The translations under genes were made by a program, and so were the position numbers. A stretch of DNA of 64,000 bases from Ampelocalamus luodianensis (Eukaryota; Streptophyta; Magnoliopsida; Poales; Poaceae), in contig CM070620.1 of NCBI GenBank assembly GCA_036346255.1, positions 11,768,671 through 11,832,670 on the forward strand, given 5' to 3'. The notes under the pieces were generated by a model. It was not told the origin of the DNA. It did not search any database and saw nothing but the letters and a program-made list of their open reading frames with translations. Shown piece by piece: positions 1-11,736 of this stretch; the stretch's first letter is position 1; each line of letters starts with the position of its first letter.

Positions 1-1375
1 CGCTGCTTCCCTCGCGAGAAGTGGGCGCGCGCCGCGAGCCCACGAGCGCTCCTCCCCGCGGGCCTGACCCCGCACCGCATCGGGAAATAGATAGAAATCG
101 CGGAGCCGGCACGGTGCGGTCCACCCACTCCTACCGCACGGCCGTGCCCGCCTGGCCTCACGATGCCAAATGTGTCCGCCGCTCGAACACTTGGCCGAAC
201 CGTTGCCTCTCCAATTGCGCGCTCCTCCGTTTCAGCCGCGCGCGGAGGTAAGCCAGGCGTGAGCGTTCGCTCTGACCCTCCCCGCGGCGGGCGCTAGCCG
301 CTACACGCCGATGCCCCGTCGCGACACAGCGACGTTGGCGTGCCGCAGCGCTAAACCTCCAAGCGCGCGGCCGCGTACTCCTGCCGTGCCAACGAGGCAC
401 AATGGCCGGCCGCAGTACTCGCCTATTTTCGATTGCCACGAACGGCGCCGAGAGGTGAAGCCACGCCGCTCGGTCGCAGAGCCGTGACGGATGGATTGGC
501 ACATCAGGTCTGCTGTATTGATTAGTTTCACGCCTTGTGAAGGGGGGCAAACTGGAAAAGAAAGAGGTGCATGTAGCTTTCAAAAATTGACACTGCCAAC
601 GGGCAGATCAGGATGGTTAAGGTAAAAAATCTAAATGCCCGGTTGAATCGTAACGTTTAAGTAGAAGATAATGCTGCTGATATTTCAGCAGGTAACATGG
701 AAAAGGAGTTACCTGGTCAATCGTTAATCAACCCGTGTTAATTAGATATGACGGTGACGCGTGGCGGTACTCCACAGCACGAGTTGTCAAAACCTCATCT
801 TGAGAGGCAACCTGCTATCTCGATGTTTCTTATCACGTTTTGTTCTTCTTTTTTAGTGTAGAAGTAACCCAGTACGACTAATTTAAGTGCAATGATGATC
901 GATGACACTCCCAGTATCTTGTCAGTTTCCTCTGCAATTTTAATTGAACAACTCAAATATATGCTTACTAATGAATTCGTCTTGCAAATTGAGGCGTATG
1001 ATATCTGGTTGCTTGCCCAAGTAGGCAAGTAGGCCCCTCGTTTAACATATTTTATGCAGGATTAGGCCGTCCGACAATGACCCACTTCCATCAATAGATA
1101 TATCTTTACGCTTCTAGATCCTACGGTAATAAGAAAGAATTGTGAATTGTCGTCCCTTTGATCTTTCTACACTTACAAAATCAGCTGCGTTAGTTACCCT
1201 CGTCAGGCGCAAGGAAGCTGCCTGCAGAACGAAGGCGCAAGGTGCTAGCTGCCTAGCTCTCACCACGGACGCATGGCCGCGCGGGAGCACAAGAAACCTG
1301 CAGGCGAGAGCGCGGGGCTTTTCCATGCGTGTGATGTGACGCCGCGCCTCCCGTCTGCCCGCGACAAACCAAGTC
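1..1375. other. unassigned flank, no gene recognised
   Basis: The first ~530 bases are GC-rich and open in several frames on both strands, but no domain, splice pattern or start context is convincing. From about 560 on the sequence is AT-rich and non-coding. It ends at the 5-bp target site GCGCC (1376-1380) of the Copia element that follows. The same host sequence resumes at 15127. Confidence 0.5.
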
Positions 1376-2271
1376 GCGCCTGATAAAATAGCGATCTCTT
1401 ATCTCTAGGTGAAAACCAATGGAATACGTATGGCTAATAGTTGCTATATTTGTTTTTATTTTTTGGATGCAGATACAAATACAAAAAATATTGAATATGT
1501 ATATAAATCGAAACAAATATGGTCATGAATATGTTTCGAAACATGAAAATCCCTTAAATTGTACATCAGAAATTAATGAAAACATATAACTAGTTTATTT
1601 GATCTAAATATTCATGAATTGTTCATATTTTCAGCAATCGCACATAATATTGGAACTGACAAGCTGTATTAAATAGTTCATCACAGACATAACACTTAGT
1701 TTACCATATTTAGCTCATAACTCGTAAGTCATCATACATTCACACTTAGTTCATCACATAAATAAAACTGAGCTCATCTCACCTAGTTCATTAATGACAT
1801 ACATAGTTCGATAATACCAAGATAAAATGTCTCAAAAAAATAGAAGGAATACATAAGAAATCAATGAGGCATGCACAGTCTACAAACTACAAAGAAAATA
1901 TGAATGAATTGACCAATACTCACTATTATTACTACGGTAAAAATCGAGAGAGCTCAACTATTGCATTGCAACTACAAGTCTACAAATTGAGAGAGACCAA
2001 CTATTGCATACAAGTCTAAATCAGTGACATGAAGAATCATCCAACACGACTCATTGGAACAAAGAGTCATCATAACTATTGCATTGCAACTAATAGTGAT
2101 GTATCCTACGCCATGTTGTAAATATTAACCCTCACTGGCTCACCGAGTCATTGATGTGCATGGTTTCTTCTAGTACAACAGTATTGTCATACTGAGGGGG
2201 GAGGAGAAGGGGCGCTTACCTCGATGGCGAACCGGCGTCGGCGTTGGCAAGCAGGCTCCCGGACTGGACTG

Positions 2272-3757
2272 TGTAGGGATACTAGTAGGCTACACTAGCT
2301 GCAATTCAAAAATTCTACCACGTAAACCAGGAAGTCATGCAGGCAAGAGATCATATATCGTTACCACTAGACGCATAGTGCAGTGGAAGAAGAGTTGAAG
2401 CAACCTGATCCAATGTCGAGCGCGTCGATGAAGTGGTCATAGTCGATCGTCCAACATCCTCGACACCGATCGTCTCCTCCAGCAACTTATGACATTTCTT
2501 GCATAGGTTGTTGATCGTCCTTGATCAGCGCAGCAGCGCCTCTACAGTATCTACACGTCCAGGGATAGAACGTCGTACGCCAGTGTGCTAGCACTAACGC
2601 AAACGATAAGGCATTCGAGAATATGGCAGCTAGGGTTTTGATGGAGCAACTTCCGTACATCCCAACAACCCCATGCATCCCCTTATAAAGAGCCCATAAC
2701 GGATCCTATCCGAACTCATTTATTCTAACCCGTTAAGTGTGTGACACTGTAGGTTCATGCATAATCGGTTGTGATTCAAAAACTCATTTCCGACCACGAG
2801 TCGTTAGTGGTTCCTAGTAGGATATAACGATTCCCGAACACACATAAATATTATACAGGACAAACCTTATGCAATATGATCTGCGACCAGGTCCTTATCA
2901 CTTACGACTAGCTCGTATCTCCATATGACTAATTCATATTTAGTTACAACAAGTTAGTGATTATGTTCGACCAGTTCATATCTGGTCAAACTAGACGAAC
3001 TGCTTGCGTATTCTCCATTTGCCTCACAATATCTGGTTGAACTCCAGGTGAGATATTTTGTCATACATGGATTGTTCAATACTTGCTCGATCAAGTGACA
3101 CATAACTTCATGTGGTCGACTTTTCGACCACTAGTGGCACGGTCATGCACTTTCTTTATCTCACTACATCGAGTGACCCAGAGATATCTCTCGTGTTATG
3201 TTAGGAGGAGCAAATCCCGTATCCGACCAGTCACATCTCTCCGCGTGTTTCATAGTATACCCGAAAGCTACCTCTATAACTACCCAGTTACGGAGTAGCG
3301 TTTGGCAACCCCTAAGTGTACTATTACACATGTAGGAAACAATTTTGATCTCAGGTCTAAGGATTATACATTATCATTTTTTGAGATCAACTGATGATAC
3401 ATAAAATCATAACAATCTCAATAGTGTCTCAAGGTAGGTCAATCCAACACCATGTTCTCTAACATGTGTTCACATTATTGATTCGATGTCTCTATATTCA
3501 TAACCGGTGAAATATGGTCACCAATCAATGCATGTGCTGGTCAATAAGTCACCAGTGTTCCGACTAGTGACATCCGACCAGGGATACATTTAGAATGATA
3601 TTATATAAGTTAAAGAGCTTCACCAACAAGTCACATATTTGTTAATCTTTATAAATGATAATTCATCCAAAGAACATAATAATATTTATTATATAACTCG
3701 TAAATATGGACGTGATACAATCATCTCTATGATTTCCACTAAGGCATATCACCAACA
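2272..3757 (-). mobile_element. solo LTR, Angela/BARE-like Copia
   Basis: A 1,486-bp solo LTR inside the hAT. On the minus strand it starts TGTTGGTGATATGCC and ends ATCCCTACA. A perfect 5-bp TSD GACTG lies at 2267-2271 and 3758-3762. The 5' start resembles Angela/BARE-type LTRs of grasses (recalled, not searched). No internal region remains, so it arose by LTR-LTR recombination after insertion. Confidence 0.87.
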
Positions 3758-3894
3758 GACTGGTCCCGGGTCGAAGGCGGCTTGCGAGGCATGCCTCAAG
3801 GGGGGCTAAAGGGGTGGCTGGCGGGGGACGCGAGGGTGAGCCGGCGGAAGCACAAGGGAGGCGGGCAATGTGGCCGAGGACGGAGCCTGCGAAG

Positions 3895-4052
3895 GTGCGA
3901 TGGAGGTGGGCGAGGTGTCCAACGGGACGGGGATGGAGTGCGGCGAAGGTGGGCGAGGTGGCCGACGGGGTGGGGTCAGAGTGCGTCCAAGGCAGGCGAG
4001 GTGGCTGACGGGATGGGGTCGAAGTGCAGCGGGGCGGGCGAGGTGGTCGACT
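3895..4052. repeat. GC-rich minisatellite (~45-bp units)
   Basis: Imperfect tandem units built around GGGCGAGGTGG followed by CGACGGG-like and GGGGTC-like blocks, about three and a half copies. It lies in the interior of the hAT and gives rise to spurious ORFs on both strands. Confidence 0.6.
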
Positions 4053-4619
4053 AATGCCTGAGGATTGAGGAACGACCGAACGAGAAGGCAAATAGGAACT
4101 AGATTGAGGAATGAGGAATAGTCGCAGAACAGAGTAGGTGAGGAAACTGGAAGTCTGGAAACCCTAATGAGTTATGATGGTGGGCCAGCTGGCGGGTTGG
4201 TTTTGGACGTTGGGCTGAAAATGTCGGATACTCAGCCTTCTTATAATCTGGATAATTCGTATTCGATGGATACCAGGGCTACTGTATTCATATTCGTTTC
4301 TGAGAAAAAAAATTTGTATTCGTTTTCGATCCAAGAAAAATCCGAGCCAACACAATCCCGATTCGTTTTCGTTCGCATCGGCCAGAAACTATCTGATCCG
4401 TTTTCACCCCTACTTATATCTAACTCTACTCTGTTATAATCTTTAGTTAATTGTAGCATATCTAGCTATTGTTGTTGTGTTTGTTTTGCTGGCTGTTGTA
4501 AGCCCGACTGAATCGGGTTTATGTAATTTTGAGCGATAAATACATAAGCTAACCCAAGAGGTAGCTTTGCGCCAAACACTTTATTTTACATGGTATCAGA
4601 GCTTATGATTTGAACCAAG

Positions 4620-5516
4620 ATGACCACCTCCACATCTTCCTCTTCCTCCATGAGCACATCCATGAACTCAACCTCTTCTACCTTTGCTCTCATCACCACA
4701 TCACCCTTCAACCACTTTGTCACGATCAAGCCGAATCGTGACAATTACCTGCTGTGGAATACTCAATTCATGTCATACCTTCAGAGTCAGAATCTCCTTG
4801 GTTATGTGGATGGATCTACTAAGCCCTCGACATCGACCATCACTAGATGACAGAAAACGGTGCTGCTCAGGTGCCAAATCCTGAGTACCTTGTGTGGTTC
4901 CAGCTAGATCAATTGGTGCTAAGCACTTTGCTCTCATTAATGACAGAGGAGATTCTCTCCCATGTGTTGTTCCACACTTCTGCCGCGCAGGTTTGGACGA
5001 TGCTGGAAACCATGTTCGCGTCACGCACTAGGGCAAGGACCATGCAAGTACGCATCCAACTTGCAAATATGAAGAAGGACATGACAACACATGACTACTT
5101 CCAAAAGGTGAAGAGTCTTGCTGACACGTTGGCCTCCATCGGCCGTCCGCTCCAAGAGGAGGAGGTTGTGTCATACCTACTCACAGGACTCGACATAGAC
5201 TATGATGCATTCATCACCTCGATGATTGCACGCTTAGACTTGATCGGGTTACATGATCTCTATGCCTAGCTCCTCAGTTTTGAGTTGAGACAGGAGATCA
5301 AGAACTCACCAATGCAGATTGAAGCCTCAACCAACAATGTTATCCACTAAAACAACAATGCTCATGGCGGTGGGTCGCGCACTAGCAAGCGAGGATGCGG
5401 TCGTGGACACGGCCAGCCAAGCTGAGGCAATGGACAACAAGGAGGAAGTCGCCTAACCTGTCAAGTCTATGGCAAGCAAGGACATGATTCCCTTCGCTGC
5501 TACCACAAATTCGACC
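4620..5516 (+). pseudogene. Copia gag, degenerate
   Basis: The reading begins at an ATG 18 bases after the primer-binding site with a Ser/Thr-rich leader, then the Copia gag motifs 'NYLLWNTQF' and 'YLLTGLDIDYDAF'. It is broken by in-frame stops (for example near 4848 and 5267) that force frame changes. The nucleocapsid zinc knuckle at 5459-5515 reads C-Q-V-Y-...-H-...-C, so the second Cys of the CCHC finger has become Tyr. Gag would form the capsid of the retrotransposon particle. This copy cannot produce an intact product. Confidence 0.85.
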
Positions 5517-5518
5517 AC

Positions 5519-6855
5519 TTGTACCAATCCGAAGATCCTCGCGTCGCTACTTCGGCCTCTTACTCAGTAGATACCAATTCACATTTAGATTCTGGTGTGA
5601 CAGATCACCTCACAAGTGATCTGGATAGGCTAACCATAAAGGAACACTACAAGGGAATGACCAGATCCATGTCGCCAATAGGGCAGGTTTGTCAATCTCT
5701 CATGTTGGTAGTTCTCATATTGTTGACTCTAACGGTCGTCCTTTGATTCTTAAGAATGTGCTTCATGTTCCAAACATTAGCAAGAACCTGCTCTTTGTCC
5801 ATAGGTTAGCTAGTGACAACAAAACTTTTCTTGAGTTTCATCCAAACTTATTTTATGTCAAGGATCAGGCCATGCGTAAAACTCTTCTCCAAGGCCCATG
5901 TAGGGGGGCTATATCCTCTTCCTTCTGCACTCCTTCCGCTTGCTCGTCGCTTGTCTACATCACCACTTCCATCTGCTCAACATCGCAATACATTTGTTCA
6001 GTGTCCAAGATCCTCTCTGTCTGCTGTGAAGATTACCCATGAATAGTGGCATCGACGACTTGGACATCCTGCATCAGCCACCCTTCAACATTTTTAGTTG
6101 CAATAATTTTCGGCCTAGTGAAAATAAAGATTGTCATGTTTGTGATGCATGTGTCCAAACAAAGATCCATCAATTTCCTTATTAGTCTTCTACTCATGTT
6201 ACAACTTTTCCTTTGGAACTTATACACTCCAATGTTTGGGGTCCTGCTAGAATTTCAGTTGATGGATTTAAATAATATGTGAGTTTTATTGATGATTACA
6301 TTAGATTCACATGGATTTATCTTCTAAAGGGCAAGTATGATGTTGAGTGAATTTTCCTTCAATTTCAAAGCTTTGTTGGGTGCTTGCTTGATTCTAAAAT
6401 CAAATTCATTCAAACAGACCGGGTGGTGAGTACCAGAAATTACATAGTTTCTTTAGCAAAAATTGACATACAACATCTTGTCTCATGCCCTCATACTCAT
6501 CAACAGAACGACACTGCTGAACGCAAACATAGGTATATAGTTGAAACCGGCCTTGCATTGCTTGCTCAAGCTTCCCTTCCAGTACGGTTTTGGGATGAAG
6601 CATTTTTTACTGCTTGTTATCTCATTAATCGTCTTCCGAGCCCTATCATCCAAAACAATACTCCCCTCCAGCGTCTTCTCAAGACACCACCTGATTACAC
6701 TCAATTGAGGGTCTTAGGCTGCTCATGTTGACCTAACTTGTGTCCATACAATGCGTGAAAGCGAATTCAAATCTCATAGTGTGTGTTTTTGGGTTATAGC
6801 TCCTTGCACAAAGGCTACAAATGATGTTATATTTGATGAAACAATGTTTTCCTTT
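5519..6855 (+). pseudogene. Copia protease and integrase, degenerate
   Basis: The aspartic protease core 'HLDSGVTDHLT' lies near 5577-5610 (D-S-G active site kept). The integrase C-terminal half is clear at 6384-6731: 'HTHQQNDTAERKHR' contains the catalytic Glu of the DDE triad, followed by 'FWDEAFFTACYLINRLPS'. Several stops and frameshifts separate the pieces. The reading then enters 'MFSF' and is interrupted by the Gypsy solo LTR after 6855. Confidence 0.85.
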
Positions 6856-7553
6856 TGTCGACGATCAAGACGTCGATCTTACGAAAAGAAAAAGAGAGAA
6901 TGACGTGGAAATTCTGGGAAGATAATGGGACTGCTCTTATATTAGTATGAACTGGAATTTACAGGGAATGCCTTCTGACTAGATGGTGAACTACTCTTGT
7001 TTACACTGAGAACACTGCTTGCTATGCTACAATGTTAGACTTAAAACATAAATCTAATGTCTATACTTTTGTCTGATTCGAGGCCCCCTTTGCTCCGTCC
7101 ATGCTTCATCTTTAAATAGCTCTTGAAGGGGTGGCAGTTACTTCTGGAGAAGATGTCTGTTGTGAAGCATCGCAACTGGTCGGAGCGGGATGACGGTTGA
7201 TGGAGGATCAACCGTTCGGCGGTTGTATGCTTGTGAGATACTCAACCGCATGGTAGTTGTTCATCAGTATTTCAGGATAAGAAACGTCGTATGGTATGAA
7301 ATATACGCACGCATTCCATTCATCACACGGTAGAGAATATACCTGGAAATAGTTTTAAACATAAGTTCATACCCTGTACGAGCAATTCTCTGGTCAGAAG
7401 CTAGGCACATGCCCTCGTCCAACCAGGTTACCCATTGCCTAACCTCTGGAATCTCTAAGATCAGTGAGGTCGTGAACCTCAGGGGTTACGGCCATAGAGA
7501 CGTATGGTCTTTTATGTATTAAAAATAATACATAGAGGTTTTAATCCTCGTCA
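6856..7553 (-). mobile_element. solo LTR, Gypsy (same family as 62223-62914)
   Basis: A 698-bp solo LTR in the Copia pol. The ends are TG...CA, with TGTCGACG at the plus-strand left end and CCTCGTCA at the right. A perfect TSD CCTTT lies at 6851-6855 and 7554-7558. Its body matches the 692-bp 5' LTR of the Tat-type Gypsy at the right of the window through shared blocks such as GGTGGCAGTTACT and CACTCAACCG and the ATATGGTCTTTTAT end. The interrupted Copia frame resumes directly after the TSD. Confidence 0.9.
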
Positions 7554-7558
7554 CCTTT

Positions 7559-8613
7559 GCTGTCACATCTGAAAATGTGCATCACACAAATTATGTGTCG
7601 GCATCTCCTACAACTCTTCTTTGTTTGCTCTCTCTAGACCCCATACAATTTTCTCAAACCGAGCCAATAGTTGAGAATAACCAACTAGGAGACTTGATCT
7701 TACCCAACTCTGCAGATGTTTATGTGTCTACAAGATCAGATCATGTGTCTTCAGAAGATGCTAATGTTGCCAGTACAGAAAATTCAGAAACCTGTCAAGA
7801 AGAATAACGGCCTCGCACCAAGTTGCAGAACAAAATATGGCAGCCAAAGCAATACAATGGTGGCATTGTGCCTTATGATGTGAGGCGTGGAGCATTCTTT
7901 GCAGCAGATCCCACGTCTCATAAAGCAACTCTAGAGGATCCACGCTTAAGGAGGCAATGGATTCAGATTTTTAGGCTCTATAGAAGAACAATACCTGGAT
8001 ACTTGTCCCACAACAGCATGGACAAAATCTTGTTGACTACAAATGGGTTTTCAAAATCAAACAAAAGTCATATGGCACACTGGACCAGTATAAAGCCAGG
8101 CTAGTAGCAAAGGGCTTTAAGCAACGGTATGGTATTGATTACGCTGACACTTTTAGCCCGGTTGTCAAACCAACTACAATGTGCGTGATCATGTCGCTTG
8201 CAGTTTGAAGGGGTGGAATCTCCAGCAAATTGACATCCAAAATGAATTTTTGCATGGTGTTCTTGAGGAGGATGTCTTTATGAGCTAACCACTTGGATAT
8301 GAGGATAGCAAGCATCCGACGTATGGGTGCAAACTTCAGAAGGCCATGTACGATTTAAAAAAGGCACCTCGAGCATGGTTCTTCATATTAAGTTCGAAAT
8401 TGGTTGAGCTTGGTTTTGCCCCACAAAGGCAGCTACATCACTTTTCACTCTCCGAAGTCCTGAGGTTATAGTGTATATGTTGATATATGTCGACGACATA
8501 ATCTTTGCTAGTTCTTGAGTTGAAGCTACTGTTCGGTTGATTCAGAGACTGACAAACAACTTCGCCATCAAGGATCTCGGGAACTTGAGTTACTTCCTAG
8601 GAATAGAAGCTAC
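7559..8613 (+). pseudogene. Copia reverse transcriptase, N-terminal part
   Basis: The RT region starts with the linker and 'RLVAKGFKQRYGIDY' type motifs near 8100-8145, then 'FSPVVKPTTM', 'QQIDIQNEFLHG' and 'MYDLKKAPRAWF'. The catalytic box reads 'YVDDIIFAS' near 8490 and is intact. Stops interrupt it at several places (for example 8204-8206 and the stop after 'FASS'). It is cut at 8613 by the nested LTR element; the remainder of RT and RNase H follows at 13268. Confidence 0.85.
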
Positions 8614-9863
8614 TGTTGAATAATCCTTGATGACTGTTTTATTGCATTTACTGCTTTCTTGTAACGTTACTTCAGTTTTTTGTTTTGATACTGCGCATGA
8701 AGTGCATTGCTGTAGAGTGGCGCATTATGAGCGAATTAGTGGCATAGGAAACTGCTGCTATTAGTAGCTTGTAACAGCCCAAATTTTAAATTCCAGTTGA
8801 AATTAAAGTTTAATTATTTTATTGGATTTTTGTGGATTTTTAAAAGCTTTTCCTTAATTAAATTAAAGCTAAACAAATTTATGTGCAAAATATATTACCA
8901 CAAAATAGCTGGAAATATTTTATTTAAGTCCTAAATGCTCCAGAGAATTTCTGTGAATTTTCTCAGAATTTTTGGACTTAATTTGCTTTATTCTAAAGCC
9001 TAATTGAATTATCAGTATTTAATTAAATCAGAAATTAAAAGAATTTGCCAAAACAGTCGGTGGGCCGAAACCCAGCTCGGCCCACACCTTTTCCATGCAG
9101 CCATCGCCCGCCTCTTCGCGCTGTTCGTCACCGTCCGATCAGAATCCAACGACAACACTCAATCCCCACTTACCGTTTCGCCGATCTAATTTCGGCTGTT
9201 CGATCTTAATCCAGTGGCTGCGCCCGATATCCACTTACCGTTTCGCCGATCTAATCCCGGCCGTCCGATCAAAATCAGACGCACCACCGTCGTCTTCTCC
9301 TTTCCTTTCTTCCTCCTCTCCCCTTCCTTCTTTAGCCCGCACGTCCGCCATTACCGCGAGTGGAAAAGCTTCCATATCTGCACGAATCCGGCCGCATCCC
9401 CGTGATCGTCGTGCGCATTAAAATCCTTGATCTCCTCTGCCCCCGACACGGCCCTTCCTTTCCTTTCTTCCGCCACGAATCCCCGAATCTCCTCCGCGAC
9501 CTCGCCGGGACCTTCTTGAGCTCCACGGCAGCTCGGCCACGCCCGCGCCCTATAAATAGGTGCGCGACCGCCGTCGATCTTCCACAACACACCGCCACCA
9601 ACCACGCTCTCGCCTCGCTGTCGTAGCACTCGGAATTCAAGTTTCAACGCCGGCGACCGTAGGAGCTTCTTCCCCGTTTCCGGCGCCACCGTAGCTCCTA
9701 CGTCCTCGCCGACCCCACCATCTTCACCGCCGCATCAACGCGAAGCCGACGCCACCACTCACTTCCGCGGGGGATCGCCGGAACCACCACTTCGTCGACG
9801 ACCGAAGCTCCCTGCCGCCAAACCTCGCGGCCGACGACCTTCCGGCCACGCCCGTCGCCGCTT

Positions 9864-9865
9864 GG
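9864..9865 (+). promoter_or_regulatory. putative 5' splice site of the LTR leader (copy 1)
   Basis: TTG|GTAACC ends the ATG-free leader that starts after the TATA box at 9551-9560. No ATG occurs between the TATA box and this site. It would pair with the acceptor TATAG at 10439-10443. Position is inferred only from sequence consensus and the like-placed donors in the other copies (16943, 28214). Confidence 0.35.
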
Positions 9866-10443
9866 TAACCCCAAGTTCGCACGAACCTCCTCTCTGTTGC
9901 ACCCATCACCGCCGCCGCGCGGTACCGTGGCGCCGGCGACCATCGGTCACCGTGTGCTGCCGCCGGCCCGATGCTGGCGTGGCAGCCACCTCGGCGCCAC
10001 CTCACGTAAGCACCCTCGTGTCATCCGCGTGTCACGCCGGGTCAGCGCCCGCGTGGCACGGACCACTAAACCCCCGAGCCCGAGCCTCGGTGGACTCGAT
10101 CCATGAGCACCGTACCACTTACAGCCGGGCCCGCGATGTCGAGTTTTTTTATTAAATTCTTTTAATTCCGAAATCTGGTTCGCTGGCGTCAGCTTGCGCA
10201 ATAAATAGAATTTCCTTTAGAAAAATAATTCAGAGAATTCAATTAAATTCCAGATTTTGTATTAAACTTCTAAAATTCATATCTTTTGCATTTGAACTCC
10301 AAATTGGGTGGTTCAAGTTGCAAAATTTGTCTAAAATCATAATCTAGCTAACTAAAGCAAAATATTTCAATTTGGAGTTAGTTTGAGCTGAGTTTTTGAA
10401 TTTATTTGAATTTGGAGTTAATTTGTCGTAATTTCACGTATAG

Positions 10444-10506
10444 ACCTCGACGACTCCGGAGAGTTAGATCCTTCCGACGATTTAGAATTTCAAGACTTCA
10501 ACGAAG
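10444..10506 (+). other. putative LTR mini-exon A (copy 1)
   Basis: 63 nt between an AG acceptor (TATAG) and the donor AAG|GCAAGT, a canonical GC-AG type donor. In phase (2 nt, 20 codons, 1 nt) it encodes the acidic string LDDSGELDPSDDLEFQDFNE. The paired exon B is at 11696-11736. The same structure is found at 18361-18432 and 28822-28884. No ATG is present. Confidence 0.45.
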
Positions 10507-11695
10507 GCAAGTTACACTATTGATCATATTGTTCCCAGTATTTTAAATTATTTAATTCCTATTTTAAATTACTATTGCATGCATGTGTTTATATAATTGT
10601 TTAAATGACCTGTTTGTATATAGTTATCCCAATTTCCATTGTATGGCCAATTTGGTTATTGAATATGAATACCATGACACCCTTAGGCAAAGTACTACTA
10701 AAATTTGTCATATGCTTAGCCATGCTTAGATCACATTTATTTGGGAAGGTTTAGCCAAATCCTTTACAATTTGATTTTAAATTGTTTCGGTGGTATTGTT
10801 TTACCACGAAAGGCTTATTATGAGTTTTTCACTCTAAATAAAATAAAACGGGTTTGGACTTGGGCGTGATGGATGTATGGTGGGTGCAGTTCATGCACGG
10901 CCTAACTGTTAGGATTACGCCCATGGGTTTATTTAAATGGAAAGTCGTCCAAGTCAGTTAAGAACCGGTCTTTGAGCGTATTTTGCTACGCCTTACCGTA
11001 CCACCACATGTCTGGAATGGGACAGATTTGGCTAAATAATCTGTGGTGTCTTAGTGATATTTATGCTATGTTGTATGTGTGGGTGTTGGTTAGACATTAG
11101 TCCCACCGGGCGCAAGAGGGGGCTTCCGGAGGATGGTTAGTCCAATGGTAGCGAAACCTTAGCGGGCATAAATACATTAAGATATCGCTTTGTAACGCCT
11201 CATGATAATTGCTTAGTCACACGCCGAAGCGTGCTTTGGCGACATTAAAAGCATATTATCTCGTGTGGGTAAAGTCTGTACAAACTCGCAGAGTAGAAAC
11301 TATTTGAATAGCGCGTCATGATCATGGACATGCTAGCAAAGCCACTCTAAGTTAGACTTATTTTTGGTTTATAAAATAATTTCCACAGTTGATTTTAGGA
11401 TGGATAATCCTATGGTAAAAATTGGGCGGTTAGCCAAGTGTTAGGAGGGTATCCTTCACTATTCATTTATTGGAGGTTATCCACTAGTCATTGTCATCTT
11501 AATCACTGATTTCAATTATATGTTTAAAATTGGCCTTAGAAAACTATTAATGGTATTTAATCTGAAAATACTGTTTATGCAAAATAACCCTGCCATTATC
11601 CTTTGTTTACCCTATGCATGCATTAATCTTCAATATTGGGTGTAACTTGTAAGCACGGAAGTTGTGCTTACTCTTGCTGAATAATCTTTATTCAG

Positions 11696-11736
11696 GAGAA
11701 GACCTCTATCAGGACGGTGAGGACCTGGACGAATAG
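11696..11736 (+). other. putative LTR mini-exon B (copy 1)
   Basis: 41 nt after the acceptor TTATTCAG. With the leftover G of exon A it reads G-EDLYQDGEDLDE-stop, keeping the acidic frame open to a TAG at 11734-11736. The minus-strand copy at 30977-31017 has exactly the same exon length and also ends in an acidic tail. Confidence 0.45.

Larger units (their letters stand above)
1406..4412. mobile_element. Ac/Ds-type hAT element, non-autonomous
   Basis: The termini are TAGGTGAAAAC at the left and GTTTTCACCCCTA at the right, the inverted Ds-like hAT terminus (left end short of two G). The 8-bp target duplication is CTTATCTC (1398-1405) and CTTATATC (4413-4420). The intact site is readable in the 3' LTR of the host element. 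The right subterminal region (4240-4400) is rich in ATTCGTTTTCG-type repeats as in Ds elements. No transposase ORF (hATC or DDE motifs) is visible. After removing the solo LTR inside it, about 1.5 kb remains, including a GC-rich minisatellite. Confidence 0.85.
1381..4590 (+). repeat. 5' LTR of the Copia element, split by hAT
   Basis: The left part is 1381-1405 and the right part 4413-4590. Put side by side they match the 3' LTR, including the run TCTAACTCT and the U5 end AAACACTTTATTTTACA. A TATA-like ATAAATACATAAG lies near 4537. The hAT insertion duplicated CTTATCTC. Confidence 0.85.

Noticed and set aside
4432..4590. A 159-bp LTR starting at TGTTATAATC
   Set aside because: The similarity with the 3' LTR extends further upstream, and the true 5' LTR start (1381) is displaced by the hAT insertion. 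The 159-bp reading gives no TSD.
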